Source: Polyangiaceae bacterium (GTDB lineage: Bacteria > Myxococcota_A > Polyangia > Polyangiales > Polyangiaceae). From it: a DNA stretch of 64,000 nucleotides. Where the stretch lies: positions 29,043-93,042 of the forward strand of contig JAKLKA010000033.1 of assembly GCA_023150915.1 (NCBI GenBank), given 5' to 3'. Under the pieces are notes generated by a model. That model ran no database searches, was not told the DNA's origin, and was given only the letters and a program-made list of their open reading frames with translations. The translations under genes were made by a program, and so were the position numbers. Shown in pieces: positions 8,277 to 17,266 of this stretch (the first letter of the stretch is position 1; the number at the start of each line of letters is the position of its first letter).

Positions 8277-8752
8277 TGTCGCCGCGACCGTTCCGCGTGC
8301 TGGGCGTGCAGCAGGTGGCCATCGGCGCCCGCGACAAGAGCGCGCTCAGGAAGCTCTGGCTCGACACGCTGGGCCTGCCGCTGGTGGCCGAGAAGCGCAT
8401 GGAGCGCGAGAACGTGGACGAGGACATCACCGCGGCGGGCGTCGGTCCGTTCCGCGTCGAGATCGATCTGATGCAGCCCATCGATCCCGAGAAGAAGCCG
8501 GCGGTGCACGAGGTGCCGCTGAACCACATCGGGCTGTGGATCGACGACCTGCCGAAGGCCGTGCAGTGGCTCTCGGCCCAAGGCGTTCGCTTCACCCCCG
8601 GCGGGATTCGCGCGGGCGCCGCAGGCCACGACATCTGCTTCATCCACCCCAAGGGCAACGCCGAGTCACCGCTTGGCGGCGAGGGGGTGTTGATCGAGCT
8701 GGTGCAGGCGCCGCCGGAAGTGATCGCGGCGTTCGACGCCATCGCGGGCTGA
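8276..8752 (+). CDS. VOC-fold protein, methylmalonyl-CoA epimerase-like
   Basis: The 158-residue protein has two vicinal-oxygen-chelate half-modules. The second reads [27 protein letters not shown] and then [18 protein letters not shown] and [13 protein letters not shown], which closely follows methylmalonyl-CoA epimerases (HIAxxVDDI, RxGAxG, FxHPK, GVLxEL). In those enzymes the metal is held by His, Gln, His and Glu. Here the later His (LNHI) and Glu (LIEL) are present, but the first is Gln (VQQVAIG). It would interconvert (2R)- and (2S)-methylmalonyl-CoA, matching the mutase at 15-17 kb, but another VOC activity is possible. The start overlaps the upstream stop (TGATG); the longer ORF from 7457 is a shadow of the exported protein gene. 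Confidence 0.7.
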   Translation: MSPRPFRVLGVQQVAIGARDKSALRKLWLDTLGLPLVAEKRMERENVDEDITAAGVGPFRVEIDLMQPIDPEKKPAVHEVPLNHIGLWIDDLPKAVQWLSAQGVRFTPGGIRAGAAGHDICFIHPKGNAESPLGGEGVLIELVQAPPEVIAAFDAIAG

Positions 8753-8909
8753 CGCGGGACATCTGGCAAACGTTGCGCGCGAAGTCGTCCGGCGCGCCGG
8801 CGCGCGCAAACGCTGCGATGACGGCCATCAGCCGGCGTCTTGGAGCTCGATCGCTTCGCGCTCGCTACGAGCTAACCTGGGGGCTCTGCTCGCCGATCCG
8901 GAGGTCGCC

Positions 8910-10538
8910 ATGAAGCCCTGTCGCAAACCCACCGCCACCCTGAGAAGACTGTCGCCCGCGCTCGTGGCGCTGGGGCTGCTCGGCGCCTGCGGCGATGAAG
9001 ACTCGAAGTCGGCGGCGGGTGGGGGCGGCACCGGCGGGGCAACCGGCGGGTCGGCGGGAGCGGGTGGGACCAGCTCAGGCGGGGCGGCCGGCTCTTCGGG
9101 GGCCGACGCGGGCGGCGACGCCAGCGCCGACGCGAGCACCGACGGCGGAGACGCGGGCACCCAAGCGTGCGGCAACTGCCACGGCACGCTCGAGCAGAAG
9201 ATGGCTGCGGGCGCCCACGCCAAGCTCGAGCAAGGCTGCCTCAGCTGCCATCAAGGCGCGCTGGCACACCAGGCGAATCCCGGCCAGGTGAAGGCCAAGG
9301 TCGACTTCGCGGTCAAGCTCTGCGGCACCTGCCACCAGGACCATGCTTCGACCTTCTTGCACAGCGACACGGTGAAGGCGGGCAGCTACGGCGGCTCGAT
9401 CAAGACCTCGAAATACGCCGAATTCCCCGCCTACAAGCACCTGATGGGCGGCCACGGCTTCACGCTCGAATACAACGAGGAGCGCGCGCACGCGTTCGCG
9501 CTGAAAGACCACCGCGAGATCCTGCGAAAGCAGAACACGGCGTGCTTGCAGTGCAAGAGCACGCCCGTCACGTACTACTTCAACGAGCAGCGGCGCGGGC
9601 AATATCCGTTCAGTTTGGCGACGACCTGGGACCAGGCCATCCAGTCGATCACGGCCAACTGGGGCGAGACCCTCGACTACGGCACCGGCTGCACGCACTG
9701 CCACGATCCGCATGGCGGCGGGTTCCGCCTGGTCCGCAAGGCGATGATCGCGTCCATCATGGAGCGCGGAACGGACCCCTATTCGCCGACGCTGAACTAC
9801 TACCCGAAGACGCCCGCCGAGCTCTTTGCGAAGATGAACGAGAAGGCCCCCGACGGGAAGCTCACCTACTCCGCCAAGCGCCTGGCGGGCACTCTCACCT
9901 GTGCACAGTGCCACGTCGAATACGTCTGCGGGCCGGGCATCGACAAGGACAAGGGCATCCTTCGCGACGACTTCCCCTGGCGCAAGCTGAAGGACCTCGA
10001 GCAGTACTACCTGGTCAAGTACAACACCATCCAGGACTGGAAGCACTCGGGCACCGGCCTGCCCGGCATCAAGGCGCAGCACCCAGAGACCGAGTTCTAC
10101 TGGGACAGCAAGCACTACAACGCCGAGGTCTCGTGCGCGGATTGCCACATGAGCAAGAGCGGCAACACCGTCAATCACTTCGCCACGTCGCCCTTCAAGT
10201 CCCCCGAGACCATCTGCTCGAAGTGCCACCTCAGCGACTGGGCCACGCGCGTGCAGACCATGAAGGGGTACCAAGACCAGACTTCTGCCCAGGCCAAGGC
10301 CGTCGAGCAGGGTCTCGACCAGGTGCTGACCAAGATCGAGGCACTGGCCACCGACACCACATTCGACCCACAGAAGCTCAAAGAGGCGAAGCAGCTGTTC
10401 ATGCGGGCGCTGCTCTGGTGGGAGTTCACCGTCGTGTCCGAGAACTCGATGGGCGCCCACAACCCGCCCGAGGCCAAGACCAACTTGGACACGGCGGCCG
10501 CCGACGTGGCCAAGGCTAAGACGCTGCTCGGGCTCTGA
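8910..10538 (+). CDS. Octaheme c-type cytochrome nitrite reductase-like lipoprotein
   Basis: The 542-residue protein carries eight haem-attachment motifs: CGNCH, CLSCH, CGTCH, CLQCK, CTHCH, CAQCH, CADCH and CSKCH. The fourth, CLQCK, has the Lys-ligated catalytic haem type of NrfA and of octaheme nitrite reductases (ONR), where it is also haem 4. The sixth is followed by HVEYVC, the Tyr-x-Cys pair which in Thioalkalivibrio ONR forms a thioether crosslink. KAQHPE supplies the active-site His. The enzyme should reduce nitrite to ammonium on the periplasmic side. The N-terminus has a lipobox (LLGAC, Cys 27) and a Gly/Ala/Ser-rich linker to about residue 85, so it is membrane-anchored, unlike soluble ONRs. 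GGAGG precedes the ATG. It overlaps the convergent ATPase gene by 23 bp. No dedicated quinol dehydrogenase gene is nearby. Confidence 0.88.
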   Translation: MKPCRKPTATLRRLSPALVALGLLGACGDEDSKSAAGGGGTGGATGGSAGAGGTSSGGAAGSSGADAGGDASADASTDGGDAGTQACGNCHGTLEQKMAAGAHAKLEQGCLSCHQGALAHQANPGQVKAKVDFAVKLCGTCHQDHASTFLHSDTVKAGSYGGSIKTSKYAEFPAYKHLMGGHGFTLEYNEERAHAFALKDHREILRKQNTACLQCKSTPVTYYFNEQRRGQYPFSLATTWDQAIQSITANWGETLDYGTGCTHCHDPHGGGFRLVRKAMIASIMERGTDPYSPTLNYYPKTPAELFAKMNEKAPDGKLTYSAKRLAGTLTCAQCHVEYVCGPGIDKDKGILRDDFPWRKLKDLEQYYLVKYNTIQDWKHSGTGLPGIKAQHPETEFYWDSKHYNAEVSCADCHMSKSGNTVNHFATSPFKSPETICSKCHLSDWATRVQTMKGYQDQTSAQAKAVEQGLDQVLTKIEALATDTTFDPQKLKEAKQLFMRALLWWEFTVVSENSMGAHNPPEAKTNLDTAAADVAKAKTLLGL

Positions 10539-13182
10539 GCCGCTTCGCGGCGAAGTCGACCGCCCAGAACAGCGGGCAGCCCAGGGCGGCCAGCGCCACG
10601 AACATCGGGGCGACCGGCCCGGTGCCCAGGGCGCTGGCCAGCGGCGCGAAGTGCAGCACCGCCCAGGCGAAGGCCAGCTCGAGGCCCACACCGACCACGA
10701 AGAACGGGTTCGTGAGCAGACCGCGATCGAGCCCCGAGCGGGACTCGAAACGCCGCCCCACCAGGTTGGCGATCTGCACGAAGATCACGCTGACCAGCGT
10801 GATGCCGGTCGCCCCGCGATACAGGGGGTCGCTGGCGCTCGGGATCTCGCCGAAGCGCCAGCCGCCGGCGACGAGCACGGTGAAGAACATGGCCATGGCC
10901 CAGAGCGCCTGGACCATGCCCAAGAACAGGTAGCTGCGCACGAGCAACGATCGGCTGAGCAGTCGCCCCTGGGCGCCGCGCGGCTTGCGCTTCATGGCCT
11001 CGCCATCCGGCGGCTCTTGTCCGAGGCCGATGGCGGGGATCAGGTCGGTCCCCAGGTCGATGGTCAGGATCTGGATCACCGTCAGCCCGAGCGGCACCGG
11101 GAGCACCACGAAGGCCAAGAACGGGACGATTTCGGGCACGTTGCTGGCGAGCACGTAGCTCGTGAACTTCTGCACGTTCGAGAACACCGCGCGCCCCTCT
11201 TCGATCCCCGCCACGATGCTCGAGAAATCGTCGTCCATCAGCACGATCTGGGCGGCCTCCCGCGCCACCTCGGTGCCGGCGATGCCCATCGCCACCCCCA
11301 CGTCTGCCGCCCGCAGCGCCGGCGCGTCGTTCACGCCGTCGCCGGTCATCGCCACGGTTCGGCCCATTCGCTTCAGGGCAGCCACGATGGCGAGCTTCTG
11401 CTCGGGGGTGGTGCGCGCGAAGACGCGGGTCCCCGCACGCAAGACCTCGACCAGCTCGTCTTGGTGAAAGCCCGCCAGGGCTTCGCCGGTGCACACGGCC
11501 GCAGCTGAGGACCCTGCTTCGAGAATGCGCGCCCGCTCGGCGATGGCGCGCGCGGTGTCGGGGTGATCCCCGGTGACCAACAAGACCTGCACGCCGGCCG
11601 CGTGACAGCGCTCGACGGCACCCGGCACGCCGTCGCGCAATGGATCTTCCAGGCACAAGAACCCGAGGAGGGTCAGCTGGTCGTCGAGCTCGGGCTCGCG
11701 CGCGTCGGCCTCTTCGGCCGAGAGGCCGCGACACGCGACGGCGATCACCCGCAGCGCCTGGGACGCCAGGCGGTGAACCGCGTCGTCGGCCGCGCGCAGG
11801 CGTGGCTCGTCGGCCGGCTCGGCGCCGGCGCCACACGCGATGCGCGCCAGGTGCGGTCGGACCACCTCCCACGCCCCCTTGATCACGAACCGCGCCTGCC
11901 CCTCGAGCTGCACGACGCTGGCCGCGCGGCGCAGCGCAACGTCGAACGGCAAGTGCCGCACGATGCTGCCGGCAACCTGCTCCGGAGCGCCTCCGCCCCT
12001 CGAGAGCGCGGTCGCCGCAGCCACGTCGAGCGGATCTCCGGTGAACGTTCCGCCCTGAAGGTGGAGCTCCGACGCGCCGACGGCGGCTTCCAGCACGGCG
12101 CGAGCGCGCTCGTCGGCCAGCACTTCGCCGCCCGCCCCCACCACGACGGCCACGCTGAGCGCGTTCTTCGTCAAGGTGCCCGTCTTGTCGGTGCAGATCA
12201 CCTCCACCGCGCCGAGCGCCTCGACGGCGTTCAGGCTCTTGACCAACACCTTCTTCTTGGCCAGCCGCAGGCCGCCCATGGCCAGGGCCAGGGTCAGCGT
12301 GGGCAAGAGCCCCTCGGGGACGTTGGCCACGATGATGCCCAGCATGAACACCACGTTGGTCCACAGCGGCCGCCCGGCGGCGGCCCCGTAGGCGAAGAAC
12401 GCGAGCCCCATGCCCACTGCGATGACCGTCACGACCCGCACGGTGCGAGCGATCTCGCTCTCGAGCGGCGTGGGCGGGCGCCGCACCGACACGCTGAGCG
12501 CCGCGACCTTGCCGAACTCGGAGCGCCGGCCGGTGGCGAACACCAGCGCCTCGCCCGAGCCACGCAGCACGCTGCAGCCCGCGAACGCGATGTTCGCGGC
12601 ATCGACCAGTCTTCCGGCGGTCGCCGCCTGGGCCACCAGGCTCACGTGCCGACTCTCGCCGGTGAGCGGCGCGTTGTTGACCAAGAGGCCGTTCGCGGCG
12701 ACCACCCGAGCGTCGGCGGGGATCTGGTCGCCCTCGGCGAGCACGATCACGTCGCCAATCACCAGCTCGGCAACCGCGACCCGCTGCTCGCGCCCGGCAC
12801 GCCGCACGGTGATTTCTCGGGGCAAGAGCCGGGCCAGCGCCTGCATCGCCCGCTCGGCCCGAAGCTCTTGCGCGAAGCTGAAGAGCGCGTTCAACACCGC
12901 CACGCCCAAGAGCGCCCAGCCCAGCACGGCCATGCCCTCGCCGGGTTGCATCCGATCGGCAACGAAGCAGAGCGCCGACGAGACCAAGAGCAGCAGGCAG
13001 AACAGGTTCGCGACTTGTTTCAGCGCCGTGCGCAGAAGGTGGTGCCTGGGGGGGGCGCTGAGCACGTTCGGGCCGTGCTCGATCAGTCGCGCGCGTGCCA
13101 CGTCGTCGCCGAGCCCCTGGGCCGAGCTGGCCAAAAGGGCGAACGCTTCGTCCGGGTCCAGGCTGTGGATCTGGCGCGTCAC
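10516..13182 (-). CDS. P-type cation ATPase, Na,K-ATPase-like (P2C)
   Basis: The 888-residue type II P-type ATPase has an N-terminal cation-ATPase domain, the M4 ion-site segment NVPEGLLPTLTLALAM, the phosphorylation motif ICTDKTGTLTKN and the hinge MTGDGVNDAPALRAADVGVAMG. The M5-M6 region reads SNVPEIVPFLAFVVLPVPLGLTVIQILTIDLGTDLIPAIGLG. The VPEGLL and IDLGTDLIPAI forms are those of animal Na,K-/H,K-ATPases rather than SERCA (PEGLP; NLVTDGLPA), so a monovalent-cation pump is favoured. No beta-subunit gene is visible. The start is GTG at 13182 and overlaps the stop of the upstream universal stress protein gene (GTGA), implying translational coupling. Its 3' end overlaps the convergent nitrite reductase gene. 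Ca2+ transport remains the alternative. Confidence 0.85.
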   Translation of the reverse strand: MTRQIHSLDPDEAFALLASSAQGLGDDVARARLIEHGPNVLSAPPRHHLLRTALKQVANLFCLLLLVSSALCFVADRMQPGEGMAVLGWALLGVAVLNALFSFAQELRAERAMQALARLLPREITVRRAGREQRVAVAELVIGDVIVLAEGDQIPADARVVAANGLLVNNAPLTGESRHVSLVAQAATAGRLVDAANIAFAGCSVLRGSGEALVFATGRRSEFGKVAALSVSVRRPPTPLESEIARTVRVVTVIAVGMGLAFFAYGAAAGRPLWTNVVFMLGIIVANVPEGLLPTLTLALAMGGLRLAKKKVLVKSLNAVEALGAVEVICTDKTGTLTKNALSVAVVVGAGGEVLADERARAVLEAAVGASELHLQGGTFTGDPLDVAAATALSRGGGAPEQVAGSIVRHLPFDVALRRAASVVQLEGQARFVIKGAWEVVRPHLARIACGAGAEPADEPRLRAADDAVHRLASQALRVIAVACRGLSAEEADAREPELDDQLTLLGFLCLEDPLRDGVPGAVERCHAAGVQVLLVTGDHPDTARAIAERARILEAGSSAAAVCTGEALAGFHQDELVEVLRAGTRVFARTTPEQKLAIVAALKRMGRTVAMTGDGVNDAPALRAADVGVAMGIAGTEVAREAAQIVLMDDDFSSIVAGIEEGRAVFSNVQKFTSYVLASNVPEIVPFLAFVVLPVPLGLTVIQILTIDLGTDLIPAIGLGQEPPDGEAMKRKPRGAQGRLLSRSLLVRSYLFLGMVQALWAMAMFFTVLVAGGWRFGEIPSASDPLYRGATGITLVSVIFVQIANLVGRRFESRSGLDRGLLTNPFFVVGVGLELAFAWAVLHFAPLASALGTGPVAPMFVALAALGCPLFWAVDFAAKRLRARAAS

Positions 13183-14012
13183 CGCGCGCTCCGCACCACC
13201 GCCACGTCACACGGCGCGTCGCGCAACACCTGCTCGATGGGGTTGCCGTACACCAATCGCTGCGGCATCGAACGCTCGCTGGCGCCGAGGCAGATCAAGC
13301 GCGAACGGTGCCGACCGGCCTGCACCAGGATTTCTTTCGGCACGTCGTCGGACACCACCACGCTGGCATCCATCGCGAAGTGTCGCTCGCAGAGCTCGCG
13401 CCGCAGCTCGTGCTCGACGCGGCGCACGAAACCCCGCCCCTCGGCCAAGAGCCGCTCGGCCGAGGCGGCGTTCAGGCTGCGAAACCTGAGGTGCGAGACC
13501 TGGCGCACGAACAGCACGTGCAGGTGAGAGAGCCCCGCCCCCAGCCGGCTGAGCAGGGGCAGCGCGCCCGAGGCGCCCCGTGGATGCCCGGCCAGGGGCA
13601 AGAGCACCCGCTCGGGGTGGCCCAGCGTTCCCGGGTGCACCACTCGGAGGGCGGCCACCGCGCAGGGCGCGTGGGCAAAGAGGTCTGCGCTGACGGTCCG
13701 CGCCAGATAGGCCAGGTTCCGGGGCCGCAGTCGGGTGCCGGCCATCAGCAACGCGCTCCGTTCCCGCTCTGCACGTTCGAGGATCAGCGCGGCAACGCCC
13801 CGGCCCCTCTGCGGCACCAGCTCGACCTCGAGTGTCACGCCGGCGACGCGACACTCGCTCTCGATGCGCTGGATCCGATCGCCAACGTGCACGTCACCTT
13901 CGTGCACGTGCACCAGCCAGAGGGCCTTGTCGGCCGACGCTGCGGCACAGCGCACGGCATAGTGCGCGACGAAGTCCCCGTTCAGGCTGCCGTCGTAGGC
14001 GAAGAGCAGCAT
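13179..14012 (-). CDS. Tandem-domain universal stress protein
   Basis: The product has two Usp-like halves. The N-terminal half starts MLLFAYDGSLNGDFVAHYAV with the strand-loop DGS typical of UspA. The C-terminal half ends SRLICLGASERSMPQRLVYGNPIEQVLRDAPCDVAVVRSA, a slightly degenerate G2xG9xGS/T ATP-binding segment followed by the usual PCxVxVVR ending. The ORF track starts at 14060, but the ATG at 14012 fits the family and has a strong purine tract (GAGGGGGGGACC) just upstream, giving 277 residues. The last codon overlaps the GTG of the P-type ATPase gene, so the two proteins are made together; the Usp may tune the pump in response to energy state or stress (inference). meaB copy 2 ends 10 nt upstream. 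Confidence 0.85.
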   Translation of the reverse strand: MLLFAYDGSLNGDFVAHYAVRCAAASADKALWLVHVHEGDVHVGDRIQRIESECRVAGVTLEVELVPQRGRGVAALILERAERERSALLMAGTRLRPRNLAYLARTVSADLFAHAPCAVAALRVVHPGTLGHPERVLLPLAGHPRGASGALPLLSRLGAGLSHLHVLFVRQVSHLRFRSLNAASAERLLAEGRGFVRRVEHELRRELCERHFAMDASVVVSDDVPKEILVQAGRHRSRLICLGASERSMPQRLVYGNPIEQVLRDAPCDVAVVRSAR

Positions 14013-14022
14013 GGTCCCCCCC

Positions 14023-15006
14023 TCAGCGCTGGCGGAATGTCGCGAGAAGCCGGCGCGCACCCTCGGTGGGGGTGATCGCTCCGCTCTGGACCAGCGCTTC
14101 GATGCCGGGCGCCTCGCGCTGCACGCCCGGGGTCGACCACAGCTCGGCTTCGAGCGCTTCGCGCACCAGGCTGGACAGCCAGCGCTTGCGCTGAGCGCTG
14201 CGCCGCTCGGTGAGCTGGCCGCTGGCCGCGAGGAAGCTCCGATGCTCTTCTACCAGCGCCCACACGCGGTCGATGCCCCGAGCTTCGAGCGCGCTGACAG
14301 TGGTCACCCGCGGCACCCATGGGGCGTCGTCGCCGCGCAAGAGCCGAAGCGCGCTCTTGTACTCGACGGCCGTGCGCTCGGCCCGCTCGCGCTCTGCACC
14401 GTCGGCCTTGTTGATGGCGATGACGTCCACCAGCTCCAAGATGCCGCGCTTGATCCCCTGGAGCTCGTCCCCCGCCCCCGCCAGCGCGAGCAGCAAGAAC
14501 GTGTCGACCATGCTCGACACGATGTGCTCGCTCTGCCCCACGCCCACCGTCTCGACCAGCACCACGTCGAACCCTGCGGCCTCGCACAGCAGCAGCGCCT
14601 CGCGGGTGTGCCGCGCGACGCCCCCCAGCGCGCCCCCGGCGGGGCTAGGCCGGATGAACGCGGCGTCCGCCGCCGCGAGCCGGGGCATGCGGGTCTTGTC
14701 GCCCAAGATGCTGCCCCCCGTGACGGCGCTGGACGGATCCACCGCCAGCACCGCGACGCGGCGACCGGCGCCGATCAGGTACAGACCCAGTGCCTCGATG
14801 AAGGTGCTCTTGCCGGCGCCGGGCACGCCGCTCACCCCCAGCCGGGCCGCACCGCCCGTGCTCGGCAAGACGCTCTCGAGCAGCCTTTGCGCGGCCGCCT
14901 GGTGATCCGCCCGGCTCGATTCCACCAGGGTGATGGCCTTGCCCAGCGCCCGACGGTCGCTGGCCAGCACACCGCGAGCGAGCCTCTCGATCTCGTCGGC
15001 GGTCAC
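14023..15006 (-). CDS. meaB: MeaB/ArgK-type G-protein chaperone (copy 2)
   Basis: The 327-residue GTPase has Walker A LGVSGVPGAGKST, VDPSSAVTGGSILGDKTRM, Walker B VETVGVGQSE and NKAD. It protects and reactivates methylmalonyl-CoA mutase and gates adenosylcobalamin transfer in characterised systems. It begins 4 nt after the mutase stop, the classical mutase-meaB arrangement, so this copy is the likely dedicated chaperone of that mutase. Compared with copy 1 (1506-2525) the G-domain motifs are conserved, but the N- and C-terminal arms differ clearly, pointing to an old duplication or separate acquisition. Confidence 0.92.
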   Translation of the reverse strand: MTADEIERLARGVLASDRRALGKAITLVESSRADHQAAAQRLLESVLPSTGGAARLGVSGVPGAGKSTFIEALGLYLIGAGRRVAVLAVDPSSAVTGGSILGDKTRMPRLAAADAAFIRPSPAGGALGGVARHTREALLLCEAAGFDVVLVETVGVGQSEHIVSSMVDTFLLLALAGAGDELQGIKRGILELVDVIAINKADGAERERAERTAVEYKSALRLLRGDDAPWVPRVTTVSALEARGIDRVWALVEEHRSFLAASGQLTERRSAQRKRWLSSLVREALEAELWSTPGVQREAPGIEALVQSGAITPTEGARRLLATFRQR

Positions 15007-15010
15007 GGCA

Positions 15011-17161
15011 TCACCGCGCTCGTCGTGCCTCGATCACTTCGATGACCTTGGCGGCCGAGACCGGTACCGGCGTGCCGGGACCGAAGACGGCGGCGACACC
15101 GGCCGCCTCTAGCGCCGGGTAGTCCTGCGCGGGGATCACCCCCCCACAGACCACGGCCACGTCGCCGGCCCCTGCCTTGCGGAGCTCGGCCACCAGCTCG
15201 GGCACCAGCGTCAGGTGACCGGCCGCCTGGGTCGAGACGCCGACCGCGTGCACGTCGTTCTCTACCGCCTGCCGGGCGACCTCGGCCGGCGTCTGGAACA
15301 GCGGCCCCACGTCCACGTCGAAGCCGGCGTCGGCGAACGCGGTCGCGATCAGCTTCGCGCCGCGGTCGTGGCCATCTTGCCCCATCTTCGCCACCAAGAT
15401 GCGGGGCCGCCGGCCCTCGGCCTTCAGGAAACCCTCGATGCGCTCGCGCAGCGCGCCCCACTGGGCGTCGCCTTGATAGAAGCTGCCGTACACGCCCGCA
15501 ATGCTCCGGGTCTCGGCCTGGTGCCGCCCCCACGCTGCCTCGAGCGCCCCCGAGATCTCGCCCACGGTGGCCCGGGCCCGCGCGGCCGCAATGCTGAGCT
15601 CGAGCAGGTTGCCTGCCCCGCTCTGCGCCGCAGCCCTGAGCGCAGCGAGCGCGACGTCCACGGCCTTGCCGTCGCGCGTGGCGCGGATCTGCTCGAGCCG
15701 CGCGACCTGCGACGCGCGCACCGCGCTGTTGTCCACCACCCGCACCTCGACCGGCTCGACGCTCTGGGCTTGGTACTTGTTCACTCCCACGATCACGTCG
15801 GTGCCGCGGTCGATCCGGGCCTGGCGCCGAGCGGCGGCGTCTTCGATGCGCAGCTTGGGCATGCCGGCTTCGACCGCCCGGGTCATGCCGCCCAGCTTCT
15901 CGACCTCGTCGATGAGGCCCTCGGCCTTGCGCGCCAAGGCGTGGGTCAGATTCTCCATGAAATAGCTGCCCGCCCAGGGGTCCACCACCCGGGGGATCCC
16001 GGTCTCGTGCTGGATCACCAGCTGGGTATTGCGTGCAATGCGCGCGGCAAAGTCGCTGGGCAGCGCCATCGCCTCGTCGAACGAGTTGGTGTGCAAGCTC
16101 TGGGTGCCGCCCATCACCGCGGCCATGGCCTCGATGGTGGTGCGGATCACGTTGTTGTGTGGATCTTGCTCGGTCAGGCTGACTCCGCTGGTCTGGCAGT
16201 GGGTGCGCAGCATCAGCGAGTCAACCTTCTTCGGCGCGAAGTGCCGCTTCAGCAGGGTGGCCCAGAGCAGGCGCGCGGCCCGAAGCTTGGCCACCTCCAT
16301 GTAGAAGCTCATGCCGATGCCGAAGAAGAACGACAGCCGCGGTGCGAAGCTGTCGATGTCGAGACCCTTGCCGAGCGCGGCGCGCACGTACTCGAGACCG
16401 TCGGCCAGCGTGAAGGCCAGCTCCAGATCGCAGGTCGCGCCGGCCTCTTGCATGTGGTAGCCCGAGATCGAGATCGAGTTGAACTTGGGCATGTGCAGCG
16501 CGGTGTGCTCGATCACGTCCGCCACGATGCGCATCGAAGGCGCCGGCGGATAGATGTACGTGTTGCGGACCATGAACTCTTTCAGGATGTCGTTCTGAAT
16601 GGTCCCGGTCAGCTCGGCCTGCTTCACGCCCTGCTCTTCGCCGGCCACGACGAACATGGCCAAGACCGGTAGCACCGCCCCGTTCATGGTCATCGACACG
16701 CTCATCTCGCGGAGCGGGATGCCGTCGAACAAGATCTTCATGTCTTCGACGGTGTCGATCGCGACGCCCGCCTTGCCCACGTCGCCCAGCACGCGTGGGT
16801 GATCGCTGTCGTAGCCGCGGTGGGTGGCCAGATCGAAGGCCACGCTCAGGCCCTTCTGGCCTCCGGCCAGGCCGCGCCGGTAGAACGCATTCGACTCTTC
16901 GGCCGTCGAGAACCCGGCGTACTGCCGGATGGTCCACGGGCGCCCGGCGTACATCGTCGCCTTCGGGCCGCGGACGAAGGGGAAGTCGCCCGGGATGCTA
17001 TCGGCAAAGTCGAGCCCCTCGACGTCCCTTCGGGTGTACAGCGGCCTCACGTCGAGGCCTTCCGGCGTGTGCCACACCAGCGTCTCGGGGTCCTTGTCAC
17101 GAAGCTCGGCTCGCGCGAGCCGGGTCCAGAGCTCGAGGTCTGCGCTGCCCTTGGGATCCAT
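15011..17161 (-). CDS. mcm: Methylmalonyl-CoA mutase, catalytic subunit
   Basis: The 716-residue chain has the full fusion of substrate-binding TIM barrel and B12 domain. N-terminal landmarks are [45 protein letters not shown] and [19 protein letters not shown]. The C-terminal cobalamin domain has [17 protein letters not shown], the DxHxxG base-off B12 motif near residue 600, and [12 protein letters not shown]. It interconverts (R)-methylmalonyl-CoA and succinyl-CoA using adenosylcobalamin. The length matches the homodimeric or large-subunit type. No small-subunit gene is next to it, so a homodimer is likely. meaB follows at 4 nt. A TAGAAC box lies 9 nt before the ATG. Confidence 0.95.
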   Translation of the reverse strand: MDPKGSADLELWTRLARAELRDKDPETLVWHTPEGLDVRPLYTRRDVEGLDFADSIPGDFPFVRGPKATMYAGRPWTIRQYAGFSTAEESNAFYRRGLAGGQKGLSVAFDLATHRGYDSDHPRVLGDVGKAGVAIDTVEDMKILFDGIPLREMSVSMTMNGAVLPVLAMFVVAGEEQGVKQAELTGTIQNDILKEFMVRNTYIYPPAPSMRIVADVIEHTALHMPKFNSISISGYHMQEAGATCDLELAFTLADGLEYVRAALGKGLDIDSFAPRLSFFFGIGMSFYMEVAKLRAARLLWATLLKRHFAPKKVDSLMLRTHCQTSGVSLTEQDPHNNVIRTTIEAMAAVMGGTQSLHTNSFDEAMALPSDFAARIARNTQLVIQHETGIPRVVDPWAGSYFMENLTHALARKAEGLIDEVEKLGGMTRAVEAGMPKLRIEDAAARRQARIDRGTDVIVGVNKYQAQSVEPVEVRVVDNSAVRASQVARLEQIRATRDGKAVDVALAALRAAAQSGAGNLLELSIAAARARATVGEISGALEAAWGRHQAETRSIAGVYGSFYQGDAQWGALRERIEGFLKAEGRRPRILVAKMGQDGHDRGAKLIATAFADAGFDVDVGPLFQTPAEVARQAVENDVHAVGVSTQAAGHLTLVPELVAELRKAGAGDVAVVCGGVIPAQDYPALEAAGVAAVFGPGTPVPVSAAKVIEVIEARRAR

Positions 17162-17170
17162 GGCCGCAGC

Positions 17171-17176
17171 GTTCTA
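17171..17176 (-). promoter_or_regulatory. -10-like box before methylmalonyl-CoA mutase
   Basis: On the minus strand TGCTAGAAC (extended -10 form TGn-TAGAAC) ends 9 nt before the mutase ATG, leaving almost no 5' leader. The match to TATAAT is 4 of 6. The assignment rests on similarity to other starts in this window. Confidence 0.3.
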
Positions 17177-17254
17177 GCATTTTCTGGTTTCGCTCCCGAG
17201 GGCGCCCGGGTGGCCGCACCCGCGGCCGGCCTCGGCGCATGGCCGCGCCTGGTG

Positions 17255-17260
17255 TACCCT
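17255..17260 (+). promoter_or_regulatory. -10-like box, possible leaderless start
   Basis: TACCCT lies 6 nt before the ATG of the CAP-domain lipoprotein gene at 17267. The box is weak by itself but matches the spacing seen before several other starts here. Confidence 0.25.
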
Positions 17261-17266
17261 TGGGCG

